NCBI RefSeq assembly: GCF_036227205.1
Contig: NZ_CP109442.1
Span: 6,944,001-7,008,000 of the forward strand
DNA from: Amycolatopsis sp. NBC_01480
GTDB lineage: Bacteria; Actinomycetota; Actinomycetes; Mycobacteriales; Pseudonocardiaceae
DNA: 64,000 nucleotides
Direction of reading: 5' to 3'
Shown one piece after another: positions 30,879 through 40,681 of this stretch (position 1 is its first letter; every line of letters begins with the position of its first letter). The position numbers were made by a program, and so were the translations under genes. Under the pieces are notes generated by a model. The model had not been told where the DNA came from and did no database searches. It worked only from the letters and a program-made list of their open reading frames with translations.

Positions 30879-31811
30879 ATGGTTAGTTCCGTGCGCCGAG
30901 CCCTGACGATCGCCGCGGCGGCGCTGCTGCCCGCGGTGGCACTCGCGGCCGGCGGTGTCGCCCAGGCGGCACCCCAGTCGTTCCCGGCGAAGTTCGCCGC
31001 GCCCTACCTCGAACTCAGCAGCGGGACGGTCGGCGACATGGCCGCCGACAAGAGCGCGTCCGGCGTCAGCCACTTCACGCTGGCGTTCCTGATCCCGCAG
31101 AGCGGCTGCACCGCCAAGTGGGAGAACGGCGATTACCCGGTCGGCAACTTCAAGTCGCAGATCAGCTCGCTGCAGTCGTCCGGCGGTGACGTGATCATCT
31201 CGTTCGGCGGAGCCCAGGGCGGTGAGCTGGCGCAGACCTGCAAGTCCGCGAGCAGCCTGCAGGCCGCGTACGCGAACGTGGTGAAGACCAACAACGTGCA
31301 CCGGCTGGACTTCGACATCGAGGGCGGCCCGCTGGACGACACCGCGTCGATCCAGCGCCGGGACACCGCGCTGGCGGCGCTGCAGAAGGCCGACCCCTCG
31401 GTGCAGGTCGACTACACGCTGCCGGTCGACCCGAGCGGGCTGGAGGGCAACGCGCTCTCCCTGCTCAAGGACGCCAAGAGCAAGGGCGTGAAGGTCAGCA
31501 CGGTCAACATCATGACCATGGACTTCGGCGACGGCGAGAACGCGCTCAACGACGCCGAGTCCGGGGCGAACGCCACCGCGAAGCAGCTCGCCAGCCTGTA
31601 CGGCGAGTCCTTGTCGGCGGCGTGGGCGCAGCTCGGGCTGACCCCGATCGCCGGCAAGAACGACGACAACGAGAACTTCACCCAGGCCAACGCCAAGACG
31701 CTGGAGTCGTTCGCGGCGTCCAAGGGCGTGTCGCTGCTGTCGTTCTGGGAGGTCGACTCCTACGACAAGAAGGTCGGCTACGCGTACTCGAAGATCTTCG
31801 GCCAGATCTGA
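30879..31811 (+). CDS. Secreted GH18 chitinase-like glycosidase
   Basis: The 310-residue protein has a signal peptide (to about residue 33, VAQAAPQ) and a single GH18 barrel. Strand 4 carries HRLDFDIEGG with the D-x-D-x-E catalytic motif, glutamate near 149. Strand 3 is VIISFGGAQGG, and the end SLLSFWEVDSYDK supplies the late-strand tryptophan. It lacks a chitin-binding module and an insertion domain, like small single-domain chitinases of Streptomyces. GGAAGG lies ahead of the ATG. Endochitinase activity is likely; an inactive or endo-N-acetylglucosaminidase variant is possible. Confidence 0.88.
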   Translation: MVSSVRRALTIAAAALLPAVALAAGGVAQAAPQSFPAKFAAPYLELSSGTVGDMAADKSASGVSHFTLAFLIPQSGCTAKWENGDYPVGNFKSQISSLQSSGGDVIISFGGAQGGELAQTCKSASSLQAAYANVVKTNNVHRLDFDIEGGPLDDTASIQRRDTALAALQKADPSVQVDYTLPVDPSGLEGNALSLLKDAKSKGVKVSTVNIMTMDFGDGENALNDAESGANATAKQLASLYGESLSAAWAQLGLTPIAGKNDDNENFTQANAKTLESFAASKGVSLLSFWEVDSYDKKVGYAYSKIFGQI

Positions 31812-31825
31812 CTGAGCGGCACCGA

Positions 31826-31860
31826 ACGGCCCGGCCGGGCGCACCTGGCCGGGCCGTTTC
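31826..31860 (+). terminator. Terminator of the GH18 gene
   Basis: AACGGCCCGGCC (31826-31837) pairs with GGCCGGGCCGTT (31848-31859) over a 10-base loop, 15 bases after the stop, ending in TTT. Confidence 0.8.
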
Positions 31861-31969
31861 GCGTCTCCGGCCGGGCCGCCGAAGCCCGGGCCTCACGTTT
31901 CCGGCAGTCTGGACGTCTTCACGGTGGAGGGAGCGCAAGGCGACCACCGGGAGCGAAGGGACGAGGGAC

Positions 31970-32470
31970 ATGAGTGTCCGGCACACGGTCGTGGACTCGC
32001 CGGTGGGCGAGCTGACGCTGGTCGCGGACGGCGACGCGCTCATCGGCCTCTACTTCGACGGGCATCAGCGCAAGCCGCGGCTGGACGGGCTCGGGCCGCG
32101 GGACGACCGCGGGTTCGGCGATGCCACGCGGCAGCTGCGTGAGTACTTCGCGGGCGAGCGGACCGAGTTCGACCTGCCGCTCGCGCCGCGTGGCTCGGAG
32201 TTCGAGCTGAAGGTCTGGGCACTGCTGACGAAGATCCCGTTCGGCGAGACGCGCACGTATGGGCAGCTCGCGGCGGAGCTGGGCGACCCCGGCGCCGCGC
32301 AGGCGGTCGGGAACGCCAACGGCTGGAACCCGATCAGCATCGTCGTGCCGTGCCACCGGGTGATCGGCGCGAGCGGCGGGCTCACCGGCTACGCGGGCGG
32401 CGTCGACCGCAAACGCTTTCTCCTCGGCCTGGAGGAGCCGCCGGCGGACGAGGACGGCAGGCTGTTCTGA
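31970..32470 (+). CDS. ogt: Methylated-DNA-protein-cysteine methyltransferase, first copy
   Basis: The 166-residue protein repairs O6-alkylguanine by moving the alkyl group to its own cysteine. The active site IVVPCHRVIGASG is at about 125-137, with the helix-turn-helix KIPFGETRTYGQLAAELG and the arginine-finger region before it; the end GYAGGVDRKRFLLGLE is standard. The ATG at 31970 has GAGGGA ahead. It opens a compact set of four genes (31970-34263) with a second alkyltransferase and an ECF sigma factor, suggesting an alkylation-damage operon. Confidence 0.93.
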   Translation: MSVRHTVVDSPVGELTLVADGDALIGLYFDGHQRKPRLDGLGPRDDRGFGDATRQLREYFAGERTEFDLPLAPRGSEFELKVWALLTKIPFGETRTYGQLAAELGDPGAAQAVGNANGWNPISIVVPCHRVIGASGGLTGYAGGVDRKRFLLGLEEPPADEDGRLF

Positions 32471-32504
32471 CCTTGAGCAGCAATGAACGCGGGGGAGGGG
32501 AGCG

Positions 32505-33119
32505 ATGACGGGCCGCAACCGGGTGACGCCGACCGGGGAGATCGAGGAGTTCGCGCTGCGCGGCGCGTGGACGGGCAACCGCGGCATCCTCCACCGTGAC
32601 CGCGAGATCGTCCGGTTCCACGCGAGCGACCTCTGGATCACCTGCGCGCTGGAGTTCCGCGGCCGGTGGCGTGAGCAGTGGCTGCCGAACCGCTGGACGC
32701 CGCTGTACTTCCACGACGAGGCGGTGGCGTTCGCCGCCGGGCACCGGCCGTGCGGCGAGTGCCGGCACCAGGATTACCGGGCCTACCGCGACGCTTGGGC
32801 CGAGGAGCTGCGCGTGGCGCCGCCCTCGGCGAAGGAGATGAACCGGCAGTTGCACAGCGAACGCCTCTTCCGCGGGACGCACCGGCGGCGCTTCCACGAG
32901 CTGCCGTGGGCCGGGCTGCCCGACGGTGTCTTCGTGCTGCGCGACGGAGTTCCCGCGCTGGTGCTCGGCGGGCACCTGGCCGAGTGGACCCGCGAGGGCT
33001 ACGGCGCCCGCCGGCCGCGGCCGAAGGCGGGCACGGCGACGGTGGTCACGCCACCGTCCACAGTGGCCGTTCTACGCGCGGGCTACCCCGTGCAGGTCGA
33101 CGACGGGGCGCGCCGGTGA
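32505..33119 (+). CDS. Conserved protein of unknown function with HRPCGECR motif
   Basis: The 204-residue protein begins TGRNRVTPTGEIEEF and has GAWTGNRGILH, WITCALEFRGRWREQW and AVAFAAGHRPCGECRHQDYRAY. The family is widespread but I know of no assigned function. The Cys-x-x-Cys in GHRPCGEC recalls half of the zinc site of Ada-type alkyl acceptors (FRPCKRC), which is suggestive next to two alkyltransferase genes, but only one such pair exists here. A strong GGGGAGGGGAG precedes the ATG, and the stop overlaps the sigma-factor GTG. A role in DNA repair or RNA/DNA binding is inference. Confidence 0.7.
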   Translation: MTGRNRVTPTGEIEEFALRGAWTGNRGILHRDREIVRFHASDLWITCALEFRGRWREQWLPNRWTPLYFHDEAVAFAAGHRPCGECRHQDYRAYRDAWAEELRVAPPSAKEMNRQLHSERLFRGTHRRRFHELPWAGLPDGVFVLRDGVPALVLGGHLAEWTREGYGARRPRPKAGTATVVTPPSTVAVLRAGYPVQVDDGARR

Positions 33120-33613
33120 GCGCGCGGCCGTTCGAGCGGGTGGTGGACGAGCACGGGCCGATGGTGCTGCGCGTCTGCCGCGCGGTGGTCGGCCCGGCCG
33201 ACGCCGAGGACGCCTGGTCCGAGACGTTCCTGTCCGCGCTGAAGGCGTACCCCGAGCTGCCCGCGGACGCGAACGTCGAGGCCTGGCTGGTCACGATCGC
33301 CCACCGCAAGGCGATCGACGTGCTGCGCGCGCGGGCGCGGCGCCCGGTCCCGGTGGACGCGCTGCCGGAGGAGCCGAGCCGCACCGGCCGCCCGGAGGAC
33401 TGGGACGGCGACCTGTGGCACGCGCTCGCCCAGCTGCCGGACAAGCAGCGGGTCGCGGTCGCCTACCACTACCTGGCCGGCTTCCCCTACCGCGAGGTCG
33501 CCGCGATCACCGGCGGCACCGCCGACGCCGCCCGCCGCGCCGCCGCGGACGGCATCAAAGCGTTGCGGCTGAAGGACTTGAGCGCGGCGGAGCCGGAAGG
33601 AGCACGCCCATGA
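33116..33613 (+). CDS. ECF-type RNA polymerase sigma factor
   Basis: A 165-residue sigma factor starting at a GTG that overlaps the previous stop (GTGA). Region 2 spans about residues 5-70 (VLRVCRAVVGPADAEDAWSE and EAWLVTIAHRKAIDVLRARA) and region 4 about 100-155 (LWHALAQLPDKQRVAVAYHY, then YREVAAITGGTADAARRAAADG). No anti-sigma gene is adjacent; instead the stop overlaps the second alkyltransferase gene (ATGA). Sigma genes next to ogt are seen in other actinomycetes, and here the pair is part of a four-gene unit. It probably activates its own operon. Confidence 0.88.
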   Translation: MSARPFERVVDEHGPMVLRVCRAVVGPADAEDAWSETFLSALKAYPELPADANVEAWLVTIAHRKAIDVLRARARRPVPVDALPEEPSRTGRPEDWDGDLWHALAQLPDKQRVAVAYHYLAGFPYREVAAITGGTADAARRAAADGIKALRLKDLSAAEPEGARP

Positions 33614-34263
33614 CTGAGTATTTTCAGACCGCGTCGTCCAAGGCCGAGCTGCCCGACGCCGAGCTGTTCACGGCCAAGCTGCTCGACAGCGTGCCGGGTC
33701 CGGACGAGGACACCACAGCGAGGCTGCGCGCCCGGCTCGCCGGGCTGGCCCAGCGGGACGGCCTGCTCGACGTCGCCTACCGCACTGTCGACTCGCCGGT
33801 CGGCCCGCTGCTGCTCGCCGCGACCGAGGAAGGCCTGGTGCGCGTGGCGTTCAGCGTCGAGGGCCATGACGACGTGCTGGCGGAGCTGGCCGGCGCGGTC
33901 AGCCCGCGCATCCTGGCCGCGCCCGCGCGGCTGGACCCGGTCGCCCGTGAGCTGGACGAGTACTTCGCCGGGCGGCGGCGCGCCTTCGACCTGCCGCTGG
34001 ACTTCCGGCTGTCCAAGGGCTTCCGCCGCTCGGTGCTCACGCACCTGGCCGAAATCCCTTACGGCACCACGGAAAGCTACTCCCAGGTCGCTGCCGCTTC
34101 GGGCAGCCCGAAGGCGGTGCGCGCGGTCGGCACGGCCTGTGCGACGAACCCGCTGCCGCTGGTCGTCCCGTGCCACCGGGTGGTCCGCTCGAACGGCACC
34201 TCCGGGCGTTACCGCGGTGGAGAGGCCGCGAAGCTCACGCTGCTCACCCTTGAAGGCTCGTGA
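33610..34263 (+). CDS. Methylated-DNA-protein-cysteine methyltransferase, second copy, with N-terminal extension
   Basis: The 217-residue protein has a complete alkyltransferase domain (about 57-217) with LVVPCHRVVRSNG at the active site and IPYGTTESYSQVAAASG as the recognition helix. About 55 extra residues precede it (MTEYFQTASSKAELPDAELF and on), an acidic helical stretch not found in Ogt. Given the overlapping sigma-factor gene, this extension could bind the sigma factor in place of an anti-sigma protein; that is a guess. The TGA lies inside a dispersed palindrome shared with the facing LacI gene. Confidence 0.88.
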   Translation: MTEYFQTASSKAELPDAELFTAKLLDSVPGPDEDTTARLRARLAGLAQRDGLLDVAYRTVDSPVGPLLLAATEEGLVRVAFSVEGHDDVLAELAGAVSPRILAAPARLDPVARELDEYFAGRRRAFDLPLDFRLSKGFRRSVLTHLAEIPYGTTESYSQVAAASGSPKAVRAVGTACATNPLPLVVPCHRVVRSNGTSGRYRGGEAAKLTLLTLEGS

Positions 34264-34302
34264 GTGCCTATGCCGGTTCTAACCGTCATGAACACTCACG
34301 AG
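34257..34302. repeat. 46-bp palindrome supplying the stop codons of two converging genes
   Basis: Arms begin CTCGTGAGTG on both strands and pair at 18 of 22 positions around a 2-base tip. The TGA in the left arm ends the alkyltransferase gene and the TGA in the right arm ends the LacI gene on the other strand. A nearly identical palindrome is at 59614-59659. It can also act as a two-way terminator. Confidence 0.85.
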
Positions 34303-35348
34303 CGGTAAGTCGACGCGCGCACCACCAGCTCCGGGGTGAACGTCACCTGCTGGTGCTCGTGGCCGGGGTCGGCGGTCTCCTGCATCAGCAGCTCCGCGGC
34401 CGTCCGGCCGAGCCGGCGCCGCGGCTGGCGGACCGAGGTCAGCGGCACGGTGGCGGCCGCGGCGAACTCGATGTCGTCGTAGCCGACGATGGCGAGGTCG
34501 TCCGGGACCCGCAGGCGCAGTGCCGCGCACGCCTGCAGTAAACCCAGCGCCAGCAGGTCGTTCGCGCAGAACGCCGCGGTCGGGCGGGACGAGGCGGGCA
34601 GGCCGGCCAGGCGCTGGCCCGCGTTGCCCCCGTCGGCCACGCCCATCTGCGACGTGGTCAGGTCGACCAGGTGGTCCGGGCCGAGGCCGGCCGCGCGCAA
34701 CGCCCGCAGCGCGCCCTCGCGGCGGTCGCGCACCTGGCCGATGCCCAGCAGCCCGCCCACGAACCCGATCCGCTCGTGTCCCTGCTCCACCAGGTGCCGC
34801 ACCGCGATCTCGCCGCCCACCACGTCGTCCACGGCCACCGAGCAGTGGCTGGCCGTGGGCCGGGTGCGGTCGACGATCACCAGCGGCGTGCCGCGCCGGG
34901 CGATCTCGTCGAGCTGGGGCGAGCGGGGGTCGACGGGCGTGATCAGGATGCCCTGCACCCGCTGCTGTTCCAGCCGGCCGAGGTAGGAAGCCTCGCGTGT
35001 GGCCAGATTGGCGCTGTTGCACAGGAACAGCGAGAGGTCTTCCTCGTCGGCCGTGTCCTCCATGCCCGCGGCGACGTCGGTGAAGAACGGGTTGCGGCCG
35101 TCGAGCATCACGTACGCGAGCACGCGGCTGTGCCCGACGCGCAGCTGCCGCGCCGATTCGTTGCGCACGAACCGAAGCTCGGCCATCGCGGCCTCGACCT
35201 TCGCGCGGGTGCCGGGGCTGACCCGGTCCGGCCGGTTGAGCACGTTGGAGACCGTGCCGAGGGAGACCCCGGCCGCGGCCGCGACGTCCTTGATGCCGGC
35301 GGCGCGGGCCTCGGCGGGCCCGGGCTCGTGGGGGTCTTGCACCGTCAT
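34296..35348 (-). CDS. LacI family repressor of the rhamnose operon
   Basis: The 350-residue regulator has an N-terminal LacI helix-turn-helix (IKDVAAAAGVSLGTVSNVLN, about 19-38), hinge helix, and a periplasmic-binding-protein-like sugar domain ending in the usual VRQPRRRLGRTAAELLM. It diverges from the rhamnose transport genes, with 202 bases between, and two TGAAA/TTTCA dyads lie in that space. Actinomycete rhamnose clusters are commonly controlled by a LacI protein released by rhamnose or rhamnulose. The stop lies in the palindrome shared with the alkyltransferase gene. Confidence 0.88.
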   Translation of the reverse strand: MTVQDPHEPGPAEARAAGIKDVAAAAGVSLGTVSNVLNRPDRVSPGTRAKVEAAMAELRFVRNESARQLRVGHSRVLAYVMLDGRNPFFTDVAAGMEDTADEEDLSLFLCNSANLATREASYLGRLEQQRVQGILITPVDPRSPQLDEIARRGTPLVIVDRTRPTASHCSVAVDDVVGGEIAVRHLVEQGHERIGFVGGLLGIGQVRDRREGALRALRAAGLGPDHLVDLTTSQMGVADGGNAGQRLAGLPASSRPTAAFCANDLLALGLLQACAALRLRVPDDLAIVGYDDIEFAAAATVPLTSVRQPRRRLGRTAAELLMQETADPGHEHQQVTFTPELVVRASTYRS

Positions 35349-35442
35349 CGCGGCCCTTCGTGTCTTGCCTGCCGGCCGCGGCCCGCTGCCGGGCGTGCCG
35401 GTGAGCGGGAAGTCAAACCGGGAGAATTCGCCCGGGGCCGAC

Positions 35443-35535
35443 TGAAAAATCGTTTCATTTACGGTTTTCTCGCGTCATTGACTTCACCTTCTGACGCATA
35501 GTAGCGTCACCGCGCCAGGTTTGTGAAACCTTTCA
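35443..35535. promoter_or_regulatory. Two candidate LacI-family operators in the rhamnose promoter
   Basis: TGAAA-AATCG-TTTCA at 35443-35457 and TGAAA-CC-TTTCA at 35524-35535 share the same half-sites. The first overlaps the region expected for the LacI promoter, the second ends 15 bases before the rhaT start. TTGACT near 35478 may be a -35 element between them. Confidence 0.6.
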
Positions 35536-35550
35536 ATCCGGAGGTCCGCG

Positions 35551-37064
<1,514 letters not shown>

Positions 37065-37068
<4 letters not shown>

Positions 37069-38117
37069 GCACGACCAAGACGGACCCGACGGGCGAGATG
37101 GCGGTGCCCCGCGAGCTGGCGCCCACCCGGAAATCCTTGCTGGGCGGCCTTTTCCGGGCACGCGAGTCGGGCATCGTGCTCGCGCTCGTGGTGCTGGTGG
37201 CGTTCACCGCGACGCAGAACCCGAGGTTCCTGTCCGGGCAGAGCATCCGCGACATCCTGCTGGGCACGGCGATCCTGGCGGTGCTGGCGGTCGGGCAGGC
37301 GGTGGTGATGATCACCCGCAACATCGACCTGTCCGTCGGGTCGGTGCTGGGGCTCTCGGCGTTCGCCGTCGGCACGCTGCTGCGCGGGAACCCGGGCCTG
37401 CCGGTGGTCGTGGCGCTGCTGGCCGGGCTCGCGGTCGGCGCGGTCTGCGGACTGGTCAACGGCGCGGTGGTCCGGTTCGGCCAGGTGCCCGCGCTGGTGG
37501 TCACGCTCGGCACGCTGTACGCGTTCCGCGGCGTCAGCTACTTCTGGGCCGGCGGCCAGCAGATCAACGCCGACCAGCTGCCGGGCTCGTTCCTCGGCTT
37601 CGGCGACTCCGCGGTGCTCGGCGTGCCGTGGCTGGTTTTGATCGCGGTGGTGGTGATGGTGGTGGCCGGCGTGGTGCTGCGGAACTACCGCGGCGGCCGC
37701 GAGCTGTACGCGATGGGCTCGAGCCCGCAGGCGGCCCGGCTGGCGGGCATCAAGGTCGGCCGCAACACCACCGTCGCGTTCCTGGTCAGCGGCGCGCTCG
37801 CGGGCCTGGCGGGGGTGCTGTTCGCGGCGCGGTTCGGCACCGTCGACGCGGCCGCGGGCACCGGGTACGAGCTGAACGTGGTCGCCGCCGCGGTGGTCGG
37901 CGGGGTCGCGGTGTTCGGCGGCAGCGGCTCGGTGTGGGGCGCGAGCCTCGGCGCGCTGCTGCTGACCGTGATCGGCAGCGCGCTGGCCGTGCTGGACATC
38001 AACCAGTTCTGGCAGCAGGCGATCGTCGGCGCGCTGATCCTGCTGGCGATCGGGGCGGACCGGCTGGTCGCGGTCCGCGTCGCGCAAGCACTGAAGAAGA
38101 AGGATTCCCATGTCTGA
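37065..38117 (+). CDS. rhaP: Rhamnose ABC importer permease 1
   Basis: A 350-residue BPD_transp_2 (RbsC-like) permease with about ten helices. It starts at a GTG overlapping the ATPase stop. NIDLSVGSVLGLSAF near residue 86 is the conserved motif of sugar permeases of this class, and GVAVFGGSGSVWGA near 282 is the second. The next permease gene overlaps its 3' end by 8 bases. Two permease genes with one double ATPase is the normal rhamnose/autoinducer-2 arrangement. Confidence 0.9.
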
Positions 38118-39153
38118 CGCCGTAGTGCCCCGTGGCCGGCCGGCCTGGCTCTCGCGCCTGGCGAGCTGGGACGCCGCGGTCATCCTGGTCACGATCGTGG
38201 TGCTGCTGGTCGCCTCCGGCGTGGTCGACAACTTCGGCACCGGCCGCAACTACACCTTCCTGCTGCTGGACCTGCTGCCGATCGCGCTGATCGCGCTGCC
38301 GATGACGTTCATCATCGTCACCGGCGAGATCGACCTCTCGGTGGCGAGCACGCTCGGGCTCACCTCCGCGGTGATGGGCTCGCTGTGGAACGCCGGGCTG
38401 ACGATCGAGTCGATCATCCCGATCAGCATCGTGCTCGGCGCGATTCTGGGCGCGGTCAACGGCTTCTTCGTCACGATGCTCAAACTGCCCTCGCTCGCCG
38501 TCACCATCGGCACCATGGCGCTGTACCGCGGCCTGGCCTTCGTGGTGCTCGGCGACGGCGCGGTGGCCGACTTCCCGCGCGCCTACACCTCGTGGGTCAC
38601 CGGGACCCTCGGCGGCGGCCCGATCCCGAACGTGCTGGTGCCGCTGGCGGTGCTGGCCGTGGTCTTCGGCGTGGTCCTGCACGCCACGCCGATCGGGCGC
38701 GCGGTGTTCGCGGCCGGCGCGAGCGAGCAGGCCGCGCGGTTCGCCGGCGTCCGCACCGGGCGGCTCAAGTTCTGGCTGTACGTGGTGTGCGGCGCGATGT
38801 CCGGGCTCGCCGGGGTGCTGTGGACGCTGCGCTATTCCAGCGCCCGCGCGGACAACGGCTTCGGCATGGAGCTCGCCGTGGTCGCCGCGGTGCTGCTCGG
38901 CGGCGTGTCGATCTTCGGCGGCAAGGGCACGCTGCCGGGGGTGCTGGCCGGCGTGGTGCTGCTGGCCGGGCTGCAGAACGCGCTGCGGCTGCAGGACGTC
39001 TCGAACGAGGCGCTCAACATCGTCACCGGGGTGCTGCTGATCGTCTCGGTGCTGCTGCCCAACATCGTCTCCTCCGCCCGCGCGGCCCTGCGGCGCCGGC
39101 GAAGGCGATCCCCGTCCCCGGACCCCGGAGCGCTCGCCGGGATCGAGCAGTGA
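38110..39153 (+). CDS. rhaQ: Rhamnose ABC importer permease 2
   Basis: The 347-residue permease is a diverged partner of the one before it, with TGEIDLSVASTLGLTSAVMG (about 77-96) and GGVSIFGGKGTLPGV (about 270-285). The C-terminus is an unusual basic tail (RAALRRRRRRSPSPDPG). It overlaps the previous gene by 8 bases and is followed 17 bases later by the binding protein. Confidence 0.9.
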   Translation: MSDAVVPRGRPAWLSRLASWDAAVILVTIVVLLVASGVVDNFGTGRNYTFLLLDLLPIALIALPMTFIIVTGEIDLSVASTLGLTSAVMGSLWNAGLTIESIIPISIVLGAILGAVNGFFVTMLKLPSLAVTIGTMALYRGLAFVVLGDGAVADFPRAYTSWVTGTLGGGPIPNVLVPLAVLAVVFGVVLHATPIGRAVFAAGASEQAARFAGVRTGRLKFWLYVVCGAMSGLAGVLWTLRYSSARADNGFGMELAVVAAVLLGGVSIFGGKGTLPGVLAGVVLLAGLQNALRLQDVSNEALNIVTGVLLIVSVLLPNIVSSARAALRRRRRRSPSPDPGALAGIEQ

Positions 39154-39170
39154 TCAGAAAGGTGACGAAG

Positions 39171-40244
39171 ATGTCCCGTCGATTTCTCACCGGCGCGCTC
39201 TCGGCGGCCACCGCGGCCGGGCTGGTGCTCAGCCTGACCGCCTGCGGTGGCACGACCAAGAACGACAACTCCGGCTCGGGGCCCGCGCAGTCCACCGCGG
39301 CCGCGAACCCCAATGCCGCGACGAAGCAGGGCGTCAAGATGGCGTTCCTGCCCAAGCAGCTGAACAACCCGTACTCCGACATCGAGGTGGGCGGCGGCAA
39401 GGCCGCGCTCGACGAGCTCAAGGGCGCGTACAAGCTGGTCGGGCCCAACGACGCCAGCGCCTCGTCCCAGGTCAGCTACATCAACACGCTGATCCAGCAG
39501 CAGCAGGACGTGATCGGCATCGCGGCGAACGACCCGAACGCGGTCTGCCCGTCGCTGAACCAGGCCCGCAGCGCCGGCATCAAGGTCGTCACGTTCGACT
39601 CCGACTCGGCGAAGGACTGCCGCGACCTGTTCATCAACCAGGCCTCCACGCAGGGCATCGGCGAGCAGCTGGCGAAGCAGGCCAAGGACCTCTCCGGCGG
39701 TTCGGGCGAGATCGCGGTGCTGTCCGCGACCCCCAACGCCACCAACCAGAACGCCTGGATCCAGGTGCTCCAGCAGCAGCTGGCCAAGCCGGAGTACGCG
39801 AACCTGAAGCTGGACAAGATCGCCTACGGCAACGACGACGACCAGAAGTCGTTCCAGGAGGCCCAGGGCCTGCTGCAGTCGTTCCCGAAACTGAAGGTGA
39901 TCGTCTCGCCGACCACCGTGGGCATCGCCGCCGCCGCGCGTTACGTCAGCAGCTCGAGCTACAAGGGCAAGGTCGCGGTGACCGGGCTCGGCACGCCGAA
40001 CCAGATGCGCGCGTTCGTCAAGGACGGCACCGTGAAGCAGTTCGCGCTGTGGAACCCGGCGGACATCGGCTACCTCGCCGCGTACGCCGGCGTCGCGCTC
40101 AGCTCCGGCCAGATCACCGGGGCGCCGGGGCAGAAGTTCAAGGCAGGCAAGCTCGGCGAGTACACCGTCGGGGCCAACGGTGAGATCGTCCTCGGCCCGC
40201 CGACCGTGTTCGACGCGAGCAACATCGACAAGTTCAACTTCTGA
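39171..40244 (+). CDS. rhaS: Rhamnose-binding lipoprotein
   Basis: The 357-residue protein has a lipoprotein signal with lipobox SLTAC (cysteine about residue 24) and a Peripla_BP_4 sugar-binding fold: MAFLPKQLNNPYSDIEVGGG at the first strand, then DVIGIAANDPNAVCPSL and VVTFDSDSAKDCRD. It delivers rhamnose to the RhaP/RhaQ pore. The ATG at 39171 is chosen over a GTG at 39150 because it begins a normal signal peptide. A hairpin directly after the stop may raise its level relative to downstream genes. Confidence 0.9.
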   Translation: MSRRFLTGALSAATAAGLVLSLTACGGTTKNDNSGSGPAQSTAAANPNAATKQGVKMAFLPKQLNNPYSDIEVGGGKAALDELKGAYKLVGPNDASASSQVSYINTLIQQQQDVIGIAANDPNAVCPSLNQARSAGIKVVTFDSDSAKDCRDLFINQASTQGIGEQLAKQAKDLSGGSGEIAVLSATPNATNQNAWIQVLQQQLAKPEYANLKLDKIAYGNDDDQKSFQEAQGLLQSFPKLKVIVSPTTVGIAAAARYVSSSSYKGKVAVTGLGTPNQMRAFVKDGTVKQFALWNPADIGYLAAYAGVALSSGQITGAPGQKFKAGKLGEYTVGANGEIVLGPPTVFDASNIDKFNF

Positions 40245-40252
40245 CGCGGTGC

Positions 40253-40280
40253 CCCGGCCGGGCTCCGGCCCGGCTGGGGT
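40253..40280 (+). terminator. Hairpin between binding protein and mutarotase genes
   Basis: CCCCGGCCGGGC (40253-40264) pairs with 40269-40280 over a 4-base loop, starting nine bases after the rhaS stop. There is no T tract, so it is more likely a partial terminator or mRNA-stabilising stem within the operon, as often follows binding-protein genes. Confidence 0.65.
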
Positions 40281-40295
40281 CCACAAAGGACTGAA

Positions 40296-40616
40296 ATGGC
40301 GCGTTACTGCTTCTGCCTCCAGGTGAAGCCCGAGCGGATGGCCGAGTACGCCGGACGGCACCGCTCGGTCTGGCCGGAGATGCGGGCCGCGCTGTCGGAA
40401 AGCGGCTGGCACAACTATTCGCTGTTCCTGCGTGAGGACGGCCTGCTGATCGGCTACGTCGAGGCCGAGGACCTGGCCGAGGCGCAGGCCACGATGGCCC
40501 GCACCGAGGTGAACGCCCGCTGGCAGGCGGAGATGGCCGGGTTCTTCACCGGGCTCGGCGGGCGGGGGCCGGATGAGGACCCGTGGCTGCTGACCGAGGT
40601 CTTCCACTCTGCTTGA
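40296..40616 (+). CDS. rhaM: L-rhamnose mutarotase
   Basis: The 106-residue protein interconverts alpha and beta L-rhamnose. It begins MARYCFCLQVKPERMAEYAGRH and keeps the family histidine after that stretch (EYAGRHRSVWPEM), LSESGWHNYSLFL, and the closing EDPWLLTEVFHSA. Length is as expected for RhaM/RhaU dimers. It lies between the transporter and isomerase genes, which fixes the operon as rhamnose-specific. Confidence 0.93.
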   Translation: MARYCFCLQVKPERMAEYAGRHRSVWPEMRAALSESGWHNYSLFLREDGLLIGYVEAEDLAEAQATMARTEVNARWQAEMAGFFTGLGGRGPDEDPWLLTEVFHSA

Positions 40617-40681
40617 CAAAACAGCGCTTGAGGAAAGCAGCGCCCAGCAATCCAGCGCGTAAGCGCCAGACGAGGAAAGAC

